Source: an uncultured Vampirovibrio sp. (GTDB lineage: Bacteria > Cyanobacteriota > Vampirovibrionia > Gastranaerophilales > Gastranaerophilaceae). Taken from it: DNA of 64,000 nucleotides. Where the stretch lies: the NCBI GenBank assembly GCA_910577515.1, contig CAJTLW010000008.1, positions 1 through 64,000 on the forward strand. Direction: 5' to 3'. Below are positions 8,882-18,643 of the stretch, one piece after another. Numbering within the stretch: the stretch's first letter is position 1; every line of letters starts with the position of its first letter. A program made the position numbers and the translations under genes. The notes under the pieces are model-generated. The model made no database searches and was not told the origin of the DNA. It was given only the letters and a program-made list of their open reading frames with translations.

Positions 8882-10687
8882 TTAAACTTTTACGGTCTTA
8901 AATTGCATTTCATATAAATTTTTATACTGACCGTTTTCAATTTTCAACAATTCTTCATGGGTGCCTGATTCAGCCAGCTTCCCGTCGTTTATAACCATAA
9001 TTGTATCTGCGTTTTTAATGGTTGAAAGCCTGTGCGCTATAACAAAAACCGTCTTGCCTTTCATAAGGTTTTCAAGCGCTTTTTGAACTATAGCTTCAGA
9101 TTTATTATCCAAAGCGCTTGTTGCTTCATCTAAAATAATAATCGGCGCATCTTTTATCATCGCCCTTGCAATTGCAACCCTCTGCCTTTGCCCGCCGGAT
9201 AATGTTGTGCCTCTTTCACCTATGGTTGAATCAATTCCATGCTCAAGTGTATGTAAAAATTCATCCAGATGCGCACCTTTAATCACAGCATCAATCTCAG
9301 CTTCCGTTGCATCAGGTTTGCCCATTAAAATATTTTCCTTGATGGTGCCTGAAAACAGGAAATTATCCTGAAAAACTTCTGAAATATTGCTTCTTAAAGT
9401 TTCCAAGCTAAAGTTTCTGATATCAACACCATCAATTTTTATACTTCCTGATTTAATATCGTAAAATCTTGGTAAAAGATTTACGATTGTTGATTTTCCG
9501 CCGCCTGAATTTCCTACAAGCGCAACCATTTTGCCTTTTTCCACCTTAAAGTTGATATCATACAGCACAGGGTTGTTTTCTTCGTATTCAAAGCAAACAT
9601 TTTCAAATTCAATTCCCTGGTTTATACCCTTCAATTCAATACAATCGGGCTTATTATGAATATCTGGAACTAAATCAAACAATTCAAAAACCCTGCTCAT
9701 CGCAACGAATACGCCCTGAAGTCCTGTTAATGTGCGTCCTAAATCTTTTACCGGTTTATATAATAATAAAAGCGAAGTAATAAAGCTTGCAAAGCTTCCT
9801 GTTGTCATCTCACCCGATATTATAAGGTGGTTGCCAAAAAGCATTACAAAAGCAACCCCGATGCTTGCAATTAAATACATGATAGGAGACATCCACCCAA
9901 CCCTTTTTGTTAAAGACATAGAAAGGCAGAAGGATTTTCTTATCTGGGATTGAAATTTTTTGTTTAAATCATTTTGAAGTGAATATCCTGTCATAATTTT
10001 ATTACCATGATAGGTTTCATTAAAGTTTGTATTGATGCCGCCGCCTAAAACCATCGCATCATTTGAAACCTGTTTGATTTTTTTTCTGATAAGGGCAACC
10101 GGCAAAAATGCAACGCATAAAATAATTACACCGACAAATGCTAACTTCCAGCTGTTATACAATAAAACCGCAATAAGCCCCATAGCACCCGTAGCACAGG
10201 TTATAAGCGTTTTTATAGCATCAATAACACTCCTTGAAGCTGTATCCGGGTCACCTAAAAATCTACCCAAAACAAGCCCTGAAGAGTTTTCATCAAAAAA
10301 CTTCGAATCAAGCGTGGTTAATTTTTTAAATAAATCAAGCTTTATGGAATTGGAAATTGTGTTTGAAAGCCAGTCTGTAAGATAAGCATTTATATACTTT
10401 AAAAGCCCCTGCACAATGGCAAAGCCCACAATAAGCCAGGGGATTAAGGCTGCAAGTAAATCCCTTGTAAGCTCAAACCCTCTTACGTTTAAAGGATTAC
10501 CGTTAACAACAACATCAATATACGGTTTCAGGGCAAATGCCGTAGCCCCGTCTAAAAGTCCTAAAGGAATTGCAAGAATAAAAGCTATTGCCATTCTTGG
10601 AATTAACGGTCTTATATAAGGAAAAATCCTTTTTGATAAAAAGGCATAATCAAAAGCGTTATCTGTCTTTGTATTGGCTAATTTCAT
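8882..10687 (-). CDS. MsbA-type lipid ABC exporter (fused permease/ATPase)
   Basis: 601 residues, a type-IV half-transporter. The N-terminal part (about 20-330) has six predicted membrane helices of the ABC exporter fold. The C-terminal ATPase has Walker A GNSGGGKST, signature LSGGQRQR, Walker B IIILDEATS and the H-loop AHRLST. Length and sequence feel match MsbA/lipid A-core flippases of diderm bacteria, and many cyanobacterial homologues share them. Multidrug export cannot be excluded. An AGGA ribosome site precedes the ATG. It is monocistronic, or the last gene after the Nudix hydrolase on the same strand (54-nt gap). Confidence 0.9.
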   Translation of the reverse strand: MKLANTKTDNAFDYAFLSKRIFPYIRPLIPRMAIAFILAIPLGLLDGATAFALKPYIDVVVNGNPLNVRGFELTRDLLAALIPWLIVGFAIVQGLLKYINAYLTDWLSNTISNSIKLDLFKKLTTLDSKFFDENSSGLVLGRFLGDPDTASRSVIDAIKTLITCATGAMGLIAVLLYNSWKLAFVGVIILCVAFLPVALIRKKIKQVSNDAMVLGGGINTNFNETYHGNKIMTGYSLQNDLNKKFQSQIRKSFCLSMSLTKRVGWMSPIMYLIASIGVAFVMLFGNHLIISGEMTTGSFASFITSLLLLYKPVKDLGRTLTGLQGVFVAMSRVFELFDLVPDIHNKPDCIELKGINQGIEFENVCFEYEENNPVLYDINFKVEKGKMVALVGNSGGGKSTIVNLLPRFYDIKSGSIKIDGVDIRNFSLETLRSNISEVFQDNFLFSGTIKENILMGKPDATEAEIDAVIKGAHLDEFLHTLEHGIDSTIGERGTTLSGGQRQRVAIARAMIKDAPIIILDEATSALDNKSEAIVQKALENLMKGKTVFVIAHRLSTIKNADTIMVINDGKLAESGTHEELLKIENGQYKNLYEMQFKTVKV

Positions 10688-10741
10688 CTAAACATCCTAA
10701 AAATTCTATTCCTCTTAAAGAATATTATCCCATAAATATTT

Positions 10742-11308
10742 TTATTTCACATTACTTTTTTGAAGATAATACACACCCGCCAAAGTCTGCGCACAAATAA
10801 AACAATTTTTTAATTGCATCTCATCTAAAAACTTATCAATTTCATCAAGCGGAACTTCTATCCTGTCAATAATTACACCACCATCATCCACAGGCACAGC
10901 TTTCTTTTCAAGGTCATAGATTTCGCCAATGGCAAGGGTAGATTTTTCAGATGACAAGCCGCCTGATGATACCATATTTTTAACCATCACCCTGAATGTT
11001 TGAGCTTCATATCCCGTTTCTTCCAAAAGTTCTTTTTTTAGCGCCAAATCAACTGTTTCCTCTTTATCTTCATCCCCTACAAGCCCTGCAGGAAACTCTA
11101 TACAATATTTTTCACCGTATTCTTCAACAATAGGCGGCCGTTTTGTAATTAAAAACAGCGTATAATCACCGTCTTTTCTATGTATTAAAGGTACAATAAT
11201 AACAACATCTTTGGCATTTGGCCTGTGTGCATAAACCCAATCAGGCTTATCTTCTCTTTTTGAAGCTACAAAATCCAAAAACTTTGTTGAATATAAAACT
11301 TCTTTCAT
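10742..11308 (-). CDS. Nudix hydrolase, ADP-ribose pyrophosphatase type
   Basis: 188 residues from the ATG at 11308, which has an AAGGG ribosome site. A longer frame runs to 11470, but it would overlap the divergent purS gene and its extra N-terminus looks non-coding. The Nudix box is present (G-x5-E-x7-K-E-L-x-E-E-x-G-Y) with Lys in place of the usual Arg. SSGGLSSEKSTLAIGEIYD resembles ADP-sugar pyrophosphatases (NudF/YjhB-like). It probably hydrolyses a nucleoside diphosphate derivative; the substrate is not determined. Confidence 0.88.
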   Translation of the reverse strand: MKEVLYSTKFLDFVASKREDKPDWVYAHRPNAKDVVIIVPLIHRKDGDYTLFLITKRPPIVEEYGEKYCIEFPAGLVGDEDKEETVDLALKKELLEETGYEAQTFRVMVKNMVSSGGLSSEKSTLAIGEIYDLEKKAVPVDDGGVIIDRIEVPLDEIDKFLDEMQLKNCFICAQTLAGVYYLQKSNVK

Positions 11309-11360
11309 AAATAAAACCCTTAAAATATCCCTAAACTTATTTTCATTATAAAATAAACGT

Positions 11361-11636
11361 ATGAAATATAAGGCAAAAATAATAGTTAAATTAAAAGAAA
11401 AAATAAAAGATTCAAAAGGCGAGGCTGTAAGCGCCGTTTTAAAAAGAATAAACCTTGAAGACGATGCCAAAGTGCGATTAGGAAAGGTCTTTGAATTTGA
11501 AATATCTGCAGCTCATGCAAATGAAGCGGATGTAAAGCTTAAGGAAATTATTGATAAAGTGCTGGTAAACCCTGTTGTTGAAACCTATGAAATTCTGGAA
11601 TTCAAACCATATTCATTAAAAGAAGGTGAAAAATGA
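11361..11636 (+). CDS. purS: Phosphoribosylformylglycinamidine synthase, PurS subunit
   Basis: 91 residues, the normal PurS length. PurS bridges PurL and PurQ so ammonia can be channelled to FGAR amidation. The sequence fits the family (KIIVKLK, ending in VNPVVETYEI) and context is decisive: it is the first gene of purS-purQ-purL-purM-purND. Its stop overlaps purQ by 4 nt. Having a separate PurS marks the small-PurL (cyanobacterial/Gram-positive) enzyme rather than the large proteobacterial one. Confidence 0.93.
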   Translation: MKYKAKIIVKLKEKIKDSKGEAVSAVLKRINLEDDAKVRLGKVFEFEISAAHANEADVKLKEIIDKVLVNPVVETYEILEFKPYSLKEGEK

Positions 11637-12265
11637 AGCTTAAGGCCGGAATAATTGTATTTTTAGGCACCAATTGCGACAGAGATACAAAAATGGCTCT
11701 TGAAAAATGCGGTTTTAAACCTGAATTTGTCTTTCATGATACTAAAAACCTTGAAAAATACGACCTTATCGTGCTTCCAGGGGGTTTTTCTTTCGGAGAT
11801 TACATAAGAGCAGGGCGTCTTGCAAAGCTTTCCCCTGCAGTGCTTTCGCTTAAAAATTTTAAGGGTTTTATTTTAGGAATTTGCAACGGTTTTCAAATCT
11901 TGACTGAATGCGGGCTTTTGCCCGGTGCTTTAATTGAAAACAGTGGTACAAAATTTATCTGCCAAGATGAACCGCTGATTTTTAACGACACTGAAATTAA
12001 TCTGCCAATTGCCCATAAAGAAGGCTGCTTCTGGGCAGATGAAGCTGATTTAAAATTAATTGAAGAAAAAAATATGGCATTTTTAAAATATAAAAATAAC
12101 CCAAATGGCTCAATTAATGATATAGCCGGGCTTTATGACAGAGAAAAAAAAATTATGGGGCTGATGCCGCACCCTGAACGTGCCATATTAAAAGAATGCG
12201 TCCCAAACACAACCACAGACGGAATTAAGATATTTGATTTTATACAAAAAGAGATTTTAAAATGA
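11633..12265 (+). CDS. purQ: Phosphoribosylformylglycinamidine synthase, glutaminase subunit PurQ
   Basis: 210 residues, a class-I glutamine amidotransferase. It releases ammonia from glutamine for PurL. The nucleophile elbow GICNGFQ contains the catalytic Cys, and MPHPER near the C-terminus carries the His and Glu of the triad. GGFSFGDYIRAG is typical of PurQ. It overlaps both neighbours by 4 nt, indicating translational coupling. Confidence 0.96.
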   Translation: MKLKAGIIVFLGTNCDRDTKMALEKCGFKPEFVFHDTKNLEKYDLIVLPGGFSFGDYIRAGRLAKLSPAVLSLKNFKGFILGICNGFQILTECGLLPGALIENSGTKFICQDEPLIFNDTEINLPIAHKEGCFWADEADLKLIEEKNMAFLKYKNNPNGSINDIAGLYDREKKIMGLMPHPERAILKECVPNTTTDGIKIFDFIQKEILK

Positions 12266-14538
12266 CAAATATTACCAATAAAAAACCAAATAATAACAAC
12301 ATAAGCAGCCTGCCCAATAAACAGCAAAATCGTCCGTCTTTAAAGGATTTAGGGCTTACCCAATTTGAATACAACGAAATAAAAAAAAGGCTTCAAAGAG
12401 ACCCTAATACTCTTGAATTATTCCTGTTTTCTGCCATGTGGAGCGAACATTGCGGCTATAAGCATTCAAAAAAATACATTAAAGAATTGCCGAAAAAAAA
12501 CTCCTGCTTCAGCACTGAAAACTCGGGCGGCATAAAGCTTGGGCGCCATATAATATTTTTTAAAACAGAATCACATAATCACCCTTCTGCTGTTGAACCT
12601 TATCAGGGCGCAGCCACAGGCATCGGCGGAATTTTAAGAGATATTCTTGCAATGAATGCAAGGCCTATAGCACTTTTAAATTCATTGAAATTCGGCCCGC
12701 TTGAAGAAGGCAAAAACTGCACAAAAGAGGCTGCAGCAAGAAACAAATACCTTTTAAACGGCGTTGTTGAAGGAATTTCAGACTATGGAAACTCAACAGG
12801 TGTCCCAAATATCGGCGGAGAAACCGGTTTTAACGATTGCTTTAATCTCTCTCCCCTTGTAAATGTAATGGCAGCAGGCATTGCACAAAAAAACAAAGTA
12901 AAAACATCCAAGGTTAAGGAAAATTCCTATATCGTGCTTTTAGGCCCAAGAACTGGACGGGACGGGCTTTTTGGCGCAGCATTTGCTTCAAAAGAGCTTG
13001 AAAGTAGCTCTGATGAACGTCTTTCAGTTCAAATCGGCGACCCGTACGTTAAAAAAAATATAATTGAAGCTGCGCTTGAAATTTTAAAATCAAAAAATGT
13101 TAACTCTTGTCAGGATTTAGGTGCTGCAGGGCTTTTAAGCTCCACATCCGAAATGGCTGCAAAAGGAGGCGTTGCAATAGATTTATATCTTGAAAAAGTT
13201 CCACTTCGTGAAAAAGACATGCATCTTTATGAAATCATGCTCTCTGAATCCCAGGAGAGGATGGTGTTTGGGGCAAATAAAAAAGGGGTGGAAGAGATTA
13301 AAAAAATTGCACAAAAATATGAGCTAAATGCAGATATAATAGGCAAAACAAGAAGCGGAAACACATACAACCTATATTATAAAGGCTCTCTTAAAGCATC
13401 TCTTCCTGTAAATATCCTTACAGAGCCTGTTTTCTATGATTTATACCCTAAAACCCCGGCTCCTACAAACATTTTAGAAAATAAACCCATCCCGAAAGAA
13501 AATTTTTCACCTGAAGAAATTAAGCACAAAATCTTTAAGCTATGCGCCGCACCTGAATTTGCAAGTAAAAAATATATTTATACGCAATACGACAGCACCG
13601 TGGGCGCAAGAACTTATGAAAACCCCCATTCAATAGGCGTTGCACCGTTATATATTTTTGAAGAAAAGAAAACTATCGGTTTTTCAATGGATTCATCCCC
13701 CGAAAAATGCCTGATAAACCCGTATATAGGCGCTTACAACCTTATTTTTGAATGCGCAAGAAATGCCGTTTCTTCAGGCTTTGAAACTTTGGGTATCACA
13801 AATTGCCTTAATTTTGCAAACCCTGAAAACCCTGATATAGCTTTTCAATTTACCCAAACCATAAAGGGCGTGAAAGATGCGCTTGAAACCCTTAAAATCC
13901 CAGTGGTATCAGGAAATGTATCATTTTACAATGAAGGCATAGATAAAAATGGCGAAAAAATCAAAATACATCCGGTGCCAACCATCGGCACGCTTAGCCT
14001 TTTAAAAACCAAAACCCCAATATACAGCACAATTCAGCCAAACAATACAGTATTTTTAATAGGCAAAAAAATCAACAAAAATTCACCCGCAGGCGGTTCT
14101 TTATACCAAAAATTATTCCTTGATTTTTTAGGCGGGAAGCTTGATATAATTGATTTTTCATTAGAAGAAAAATTAAAAACAGCAATATTTAAATTAAAAA
14201 ACAAAAACTTAATCACAGGCGCAATAGACGTTTCAAAAGGCGGGACCCTTGGCGCGCTTTTAATTTTGCTTTTCAATTCAATAAAAAGTCACCCCCGCCT
14301 TGGCTTTAAAGGCAATTTTATCCCGAATATTCATCTTCTTTTTGGCGAAACAACAGGCAGATATTTAATTTCAACCCAAAATAAAAATGAGGTTGAAAAA
14401 TATTTAATAAAAACAAATACACCGTTTGAAATCATCGGACAAGCAGACACCACAGGGATTTTAGACCTTAATTTTACAAAAATCCGACTGTGCGAATTAA
14501 ATGAAATTTATCAAAATTCAATTTCAAAGAAAGTCTGA
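12262..14538 (+). CDS. purL: Phosphoribosylformylglycinamidine synthase, PurL subunit
   Basis: 758 residues, matching the small PurL class that needs PurS and PurQ. It amidates FGAR to FGAM with ATP. Conserved blocks are visible: WSEHCGYKHS, the ESHNHPSAVEPYQGAATG substrate/ATP loop, GGETGF, and the DVSKGGTLGALL block in the second half. The first 30 residues are an Asn/Lys-rich extension before the PurL core. It overlaps purQ by 4 nt. Confidence 0.97.
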   Translation: MTNITNKKPNNNNISSLPNKQQNRPSLKDLGLTQFEYNEIKKRLQRDPNTLELFLFSAMWSEHCGYKHSKKYIKELPKKNSCFSTENSGGIKLGRHIIFFKTESHNHPSAVEPYQGAATGIGGILRDILAMNARPIALLNSLKFGPLEEGKNCTKEAAARNKYLLNGVVEGISDYGNSTGVPNIGGETGFNDCFNLSPLVNVMAAGIAQKNKVKTSKVKENSYIVLLGPRTGRDGLFGAAFASKELESSSDERLSVQIGDPYVKKNIIEAALEILKSKNVNSCQDLGAAGLLSSTSEMAAKGGVAIDLYLEKVPLREKDMHLYEIMLSESQERMVFGANKKGVEEIKKIAQKYELNADIIGKTRSGNTYNLYYKGSLKASLPVNILTEPVFYDLYPKTPAPTNILENKPIPKENFSPEEIKHKIFKLCAAPEFASKKYIYTQYDSTVGARTYENPHSIGVAPLYIFEEKKTIGFSMDSSPEKCLINPYIGAYNLIFECARNAVSSGFETLGITNCLNFANPENPDIAFQFTQTIKGVKDALETLKIPVVSGNVSFYNEGIDKNGEKIKIHPVPTIGTLSLLKTKTPIYSTIQPNNTVFLIGKKINKNSPAGGSLYQKLFLDFLGGKLDIIDFSLEEKLKTAIFKLKNKNLITGAIDVSKGGTLGALLILLFNSIKSHPRLGFKGNFIPNIHLLFGETTGRYLISTQNKNEVEKYLIKTNTPFEIIGQADTTGILDLNFTKIRLCELNEIYQNSISKKV

Positions 14539-14586
14539 TTTTTATGCTAAAATGTGATGGAAAGTGAAATAAAGGCGCTTTTTAAG

Positions 14587-15558
14587 ATGGAAAATTATAC
14601 TTATCAGGCTTCAGGCGTTAATTTAGAAAACTCAAATTTGCTTAACAGACTTCTTGTTTCAAAATTAAAGTCAGAAAATTTTAATAATTTTGCAGGTGTT
14701 TATAAACTCCATAACCTTGGTAATTACTGTCTTACAGCTACAACTGACGGCATTGGCACAAAAATTATTCCTTTAATCGAAAAAAAAATGTTCAAAACCA
14801 TGGCAATTGATTTAGCTGCAATGAATTTGAACGATATAATCTGCACAGGTGCAACACCCTTGTTCTTCCTTGATTATCTGGCATTAAATAAATTAGAACC
14901 TGAATTAATTTCAAATTTTATTGAAGAATTAAATATAGTGCTAAGTCAGTATAACTGCTCGCTTTTAGGCGGCGAAACCTCTGAATTGGGCGATTTTATT
15001 AAGAATGATATGTTTGATGCGGCTGGTTTTCTTGTAGGGCTTGTAAAAGAAGAAGATTTATTAAAAAAAGAAAATGTTAAAGAAAACGATATAATAATAG
15101 GCTTAAAATCAAGCGGCGCACACTCAAACGGCTTTTCTTTAATAAGGAAGTTGAAAAAGGATAATCTGCTCACAGAGGAAGAATTCGCTAAATCCCTTGC
15201 CCCGACAACAATTTACACCAAAGAAATCCTAAATATCTGCGATAAAAAACTTGCTTCTTCTTTAGCAAATATTACAGGCGGAGGTATCTTATCAAACATT
15301 GAAAGGATAATCCCCGAGGGGCTTTGTGCTGTTTTAGACAAAAATTCAATCCCAAAACTTGAAATTTTTAACATTATTAGAAAATTTGTAAGTGAAGATG
15401 AAATGTACCAAACATTCAATATGGGCGCGGGTTTTTGCATAATAGCAGATGAAAAAAATGCAGATAAAATTTTAGAAATAGTGAAAAACCATAAACCGTT
15501 TATCTTTGGCAGGGTAGAAAAGAGCAAAAATGGCACAAAAGCAAGGTTTAAAGCCTAA
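14587..15558 (+). CDS. purM: Phosphoribosylformylglycinamidine cyclo-ligase
   Basis: 323 residues from the ATG at 14587, which gives the usual PurM beginning (MENYTYQASGVNLE). In-frame GTG 14554 and ATG 14557 would add 10-11 residues but lack a ribosome site. PurM closes the FGAM ring to AIR with ATP. Conserved blocks include TATTDGIGTK, MAIDLAAMNLNDI, GGETSE and SSGAHSNGFSLIR. Its last 29 bases overlap the start of purND in another frame. Confidence 0.95.
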   Translation: MENYTYQASGVNLENSNLLNRLLVSKLKSENFNNFAGVYKLHNLGNYCLTATTDGIGTKIIPLIEKKMFKTMAIDLAAMNLNDIICTGATPLFFLDYLALNKLEPELISNFIEELNIVLSQYNCSLLGGETSELGDFIKNDMFDAAGFLVGLVKEEDLLKKENVKENDIIIGLKSSGAHSNGFSLIRKLKKDNLLTEEEFAKSLAPTTIYTKEILNICDKKLASSLANITGGGILSNIERIIPEGLCAVLDKNSIPKLEIFNIIRKFVSEDEMYQTFNMGAGFCIIADEKNADKILEIVKNHKPFIFGRVEKSKNGTKARFKA

Positions 15559-17437
15559 AAAAATATTAATATTCGCATCCGGCAACGGTTCCAATTTTGA
15601 AGCCATTGTAAAACACTTTAATTCTAAGGTTTTTTGCACACAAAACAAACAAAAAACGGGGTGCAAAAGGCTTGTTGAAATAGAACTTGTAACAGATAAC
15701 AAAAATGCACCAGTAATAGAAAGAGCTAAAAAGCTTGATATACCTTATTATTACGTAAAATTTGAAGATTTATACGATTTTTTAAAACCCAAAAAAGATG
15801 AATACAATTTATTCGTTTTAGCAGGCTATATGCGGATTTTGCCGGAAAAAATCCTAAAACTCGGCGCATGGCCAGGAACACATGGGCAAAAACAAAATAA
15901 ATTCATAAATATCCACCCCTCTCTTTTACCAAAATTCAAAGGCAAAAACGCTATCCGGCAAGCCTTTGAGGCAAATGAAGAAAAAACAGGCGTGACAATT
16001 CATTTTGTTGAAAAAAATGTTGATTCAGGAAAAATCATCGCCCAAAAATCGCTTCCGACCGGCAAAAAAACTTTGCCCGTGCTTGAAGATGCCATTCATA
16101 AAATTGAACATAAATTGTACCCTGAAATTATAGAAAATCTGCTTTTTAAAACAAGTGTTTTGCTCTTTGGAGGCGGCGCAAGAGAACATGCACTGGCGCA
16201 AAAGCTAAGCAATTCGCCCTTTTTAGACACACTCTACCTTGTAAACCCAAATGACGGTTTCAAAAACCTTGGAGAAACTCTTGAATTAATTCCAAACGGC
16301 GACTCTGCCAAAGATTATAAAGACCTTGCAAAAAAAGCGCGGGCGCTTAATATCAGCATGCTTATTGTAGGGCCTGAAAATCCGCTATTTGAAGGCATTA
16401 CAGACATTTTTCAAAATGAAGGCATAAGCGTCATTGGTGCAAATAAAAAATGGGCAGCGCTTGAAGGCTCAAAATCTTTTGCAAAAACTTTTATGCAAAA
16501 AAACGGCATAAAAACTGCTAGCTATAAGATTTTAGAGGAAAAAGACCTCACTTTGGCACATAATATAAAAGATACTCTTCAATATTTTACCTCTAAATAT
16601 CAAGCCTTGCCTGTGATAAAGGCAGACGGAGCAGCTTTAGGAAAAGGAGTGGAACTTCCTGAAACCTTTAAAAAAGCTAAATTTTCAGTAAATGAGTTTT
16701 TAAAAGGCAAATTTGGCAAAGCATCAAAAAAAATCCTTCTTGAAGAAAGGCTTTTTGGAAAAGAAATTTCACTTGTTTCCTTCTGGGATGGCAAAACTCT
16801 GGTTTCATTTCCTCCAGCTTCAGACTATAAAAGACTTTTAGACAATAATAAAGGCAAAAACACAGGAGGAATGGGAGCCATTGCACCTGCAAAAATTTCT
16901 GCAAAAGAAAAAAAGCAGCTAAAAGAATATGAAAACGCTCTGAAAAGCGCCTTAATCAAAGAAAAAGCAGATTTCACAGGAATAATCTATTCAGGATTGA
17001 TTTTAACAAAAAACGGAATTTATGTATTAGAATACAATATGCGTTTTGGTGACCCCGAAACACAGGTACTGCTTGAATTATTGGAAACAGATTTACTTTA
17101 TATTTTTAATAAAATTGCAGAAAAAAAACTTGATGAAATTGATATAAAATTTTCTCAAAAAAAGGCTTCCAGCTTGGTTTTAGCTTCAAAGGGGTATCCT
17201 GATAATCCAAAAAAAGGCGTTTTAATTAAAAATTTAGATGCTGCAAAAAAATATGGTTGTAAAATATATTTTGCAGGAGTAAAAAATAGCGAAAATGAGC
17301 TTGTAACAAATGGCGGGCGCGTTTTAAACATAGTGAAATCCGGAAACTATAAGAAAAAAATACTTGAAGATATTTACAAAACTGCATCAGATATAGCTTT
17401 TGACGGTAAAATATTCAGAAAAGATATCGGAAAATAA
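15530..17437 (+). CDS. Bifunctional PurN-PurD fusion: GAR formyltransferase + GAR synthetase
   Basis: 635 residues forming two complete enzymes. Residues 1-206 are PurN (10-formyl-THF transfer to GAR): SGNGSNFEAI at the start and catalytic N127, H129 and D165 in NIHPSLLP and VDSGKI. The PurN part has a loop insertion of roughly ten residues just before NIHP. Residues 208-635 are PurD (GAR synthetase, ATP-grasp): GGGAREHALA, VGPENPL, IKADGAALGKGV, NTGGMGA and EYNMRFGDPETQ. No stop or frameshift separates them. PurD makes GAR and PurN uses it, so the fusion joins consecutive steps. The order is opposite to the eukaryotic GARS-AIRS-GART protein. It overlaps purM by 29 nt. Confidence 0.95.
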   Translation: MAQKQGLKPKKILIFASGNGSNFEAIVKHFNSKVFCTQNKQKTGCKRLVEIELVTDNKNAPVIERAKKLDIPYYYVKFEDLYDFLKPKKDEYNLFVLAGYMRILPEKILKLGAWPGTHGQKQNKFINIHPSLLPKFKGKNAIRQAFEANEEKTGVTIHFVEKNVDSGKIIAQKSLPTGKKTLPVLEDAIHKIEHKLYPEIIENLLFKTSVLLFGGGAREHALAQKLSNSPFLDTLYLVNPNDGFKNLGETLELIPNGDSAKDYKDLAKKARALNISMLIVGPENPLFEGITDIFQNEGISVIGANKKWAALEGSKSFAKTFMQKNGIKTASYKILEEKDLTLAHNIKDTLQYFTSKYQALPVIKADGAALGKGVELPETFKKAKFSVNEFLKGKFGKASKKILLEERLFGKEISLVSFWDGKTLVSFPPASDYKRLLDNNKGKNTGGMGAIAPAKISAKEKKQLKEYENALKSALIKEKADFTGIIYSGLILTKNGIYVLEYNMRFGDPETQVLLELLETDLLYIFNKIAEKKLDEIDIKFSQKKASSLVLASKGYPDNPKKGVLIKNLDAAKKYGCKIYFAGVKNSENELVTNGGRVLNIVKSGNYKKKILEDIYKTASDIAFDGKIFRKDIGK

Positions 17438-17446
17438 AATAGCATT

Positions 17447-17481
17447 AAAAAAGCCGCACTATAAACTAGATGCGGTTTTTT
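17447..17481. terminator. Bidirectional terminator between purND and rpsR
   Basis: CCGCA (17454-17458) and TGCGG (17471-17475) form a hairpin flanked by A6 on the left and T6 on the right. It therefore serves both the purine operon (+) and the rpsF-ssb-rpsR operon (-). Confidence 0.8.
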
Positions 17482-17496
17482 AAAAACAAAATTTAA

Positions 17497-17733
17497 TTAA
17501 TTTTCAAATACATATCCGATAATTGCAGCTTCTCTGCTTCTTTTAACAGCATTTGAAAGCATTCTTTGATGATATGCACAGTTTCCTGTAATTCTTCTTG
17601 GAAGAATTTTGCCAGCTTCTGATAAAAATCTTCTTAACTTTGAAGCATCTTTGTAATCTAAAGTAGTAACTTTATCTGCACAAAAACTGCAGTTTTTCTT
17701 TTTTTTGTTGTCTTTTAAAGATTCTCTTGCCAT
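17497..17733 (-). CDS. rpsR: 30S ribosomal protein S18
   Basis: 78 residues, normal length. The S18 core DYKDASKLRRFLSEAGKILPRRITG is split here as DYKDASKLRRFL then PRRITGNC, followed by the AYHQR and VKRSREAA blocks. An NCSFC motif near the N-terminus suggests the zinc-ribbon-like Cys pair seen in some S18 proteins. AAGGA precedes the ATG. It is last in rpsF-ssb-rpsR, the common bacterial order. Confidence 0.97.
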   Translation of the reverse strand: MARESLKDNKKKKNCSFCADKVTTLDYKDASKLRRFLSEAGKILPRRITGNCAYHQRMLSNAVKRSREAAIIGYVFEN

Positions 17734-17805
17734 TATATTTTTCCTTTTCTTATTTTTCTTCTTTTAAAACCCCGCCCCGCAAGGGAAAAGGCTTTATATA
17801 TCTAA

Positions 17806-18273
17806 CTAAAACGGGATTTCATCCTCATCAATTAAATCTTCTGAAATCTCATCTACTGCAAACTGAACTATATCACTGCTTTTTGGCACATTTTGAACAG
17901 GCGCCGGACTAGGAGCGCTCTGCATTGCACTATTTTGTGCAGGCATATAGGCTCCGCCCTGATTGTCAGCTAAAATGATTTTTTCAATACTTGAAGCATT
18001 AATTTCAAATATTTTTCTTTCTTTACCATTTGTGCTTTTCACGCTTGCAGTCTGCAATCTGCCATCTACAAGCACGCAATCGCCTTCTTTAACACTATCA
18101 GCTGCTCTGTCTGCAAGATTACCCCAAGCCATAACTCTTACAAGCGTTTCATCCTGATTAAAAGAATCATTTACGGCAATGACAAAACTTGTCAATGCAA
18201 TATTACTCTGCGTAAACCTTTTTTCAGGTGCTTTGGTAATTCTGCCGGTTACAGTGATTTTTGCAAGCGTCAT
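17806..18273 (-). CDS. ssb: Single-stranded DNA-binding protein
   Basis: 155 residues. An OB fold covers about 1-105 (TLAKITVTGRITKAPEKR, VRVMAWGNLADRAAD, VDGRLQT). A Gln/Ala/Pro-rich linker follows, and the protein ends in an acidic tip DEDEIPF, the standard peptide that recruits replication and repair partners. It lies 1 nt after rpsF and 72 nt before rpsR. Confidence 0.96.
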   Translation of the reverse strand: MTLAKITVTGRITKAPEKRFTQSNIALTSFVIAVNDSFNQDETLVRVMAWGNLADRAADSVKEGDCVLVDGRLQTASVKSTNGKERKIFEINASSIEKIILADNQGGAYMPAQNSAMQSAPSPAPVQNVPKSSDIVQFAVDEISEDLIDEDEIPF

Positions 18274-18274
18274 C

Positions 18275-18565
18275 TTAAGCCTTCTTTACTTCTGTAAACA
18301 TAGTTCTGATAACGTTTTCGTTCAATTTTAAATTACGTTTAAATTCAACAATTTTATCAGCCGGAATGTTCAATTTTTGAACAACCATGAAACCGTCTCT
18401 AAAGCCTTGAACATCGTAAGCAAGCTTTTTTCTGCCTAATTTTTCTGTTTCTAAAACATTTCCGCCAAGACTACTAACAGTTTCTTCAATTTTTGAGGCT
18501 ACTTTATCTGCTTCATCATTGTCCAAATTAGGTTTAATGGTAGCAAGCAGTTCATATTTTTTCAT
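18275..18565 (-). CDS. rpsF: 30S ribosomal protein S6
   Basis: 96 residues, normal length. MKKYELLATIKPNLDN at the start and GRKKLAYDVQGFRDG in the middle are standard S6 segments. It binds 16S rRNA with S18. First gene of rpsF-ssb-rpsR; the next gene begins after a single base. The ribosome site AGGAGA lies just upstream. Confidence 0.97.
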   Translation of the reverse strand: MKKYELLATIKPNLDNDEADKVASKIEETVSSLGGNVLETEKLGRKKLAYDVQGFRDGFMVVQKLNIPADKIVEFKRNLKLNENVIRTMFTEVKKA

Positions 18566-18643
18566 TTGTTTCTCCTATAAATTAAGTGTAAGTGTAAAAA
18601 AATCCTATCACAAACATTTTTTAGATACAAGAAAAACATTAAG

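Noticed and set aside
10742..11470. Longer version of the Nudix gene
   Set aside because: The extra 54 codons overlap the divergent purS gene, and the ATG at 11308 has a ribosome site and gives the usual length.
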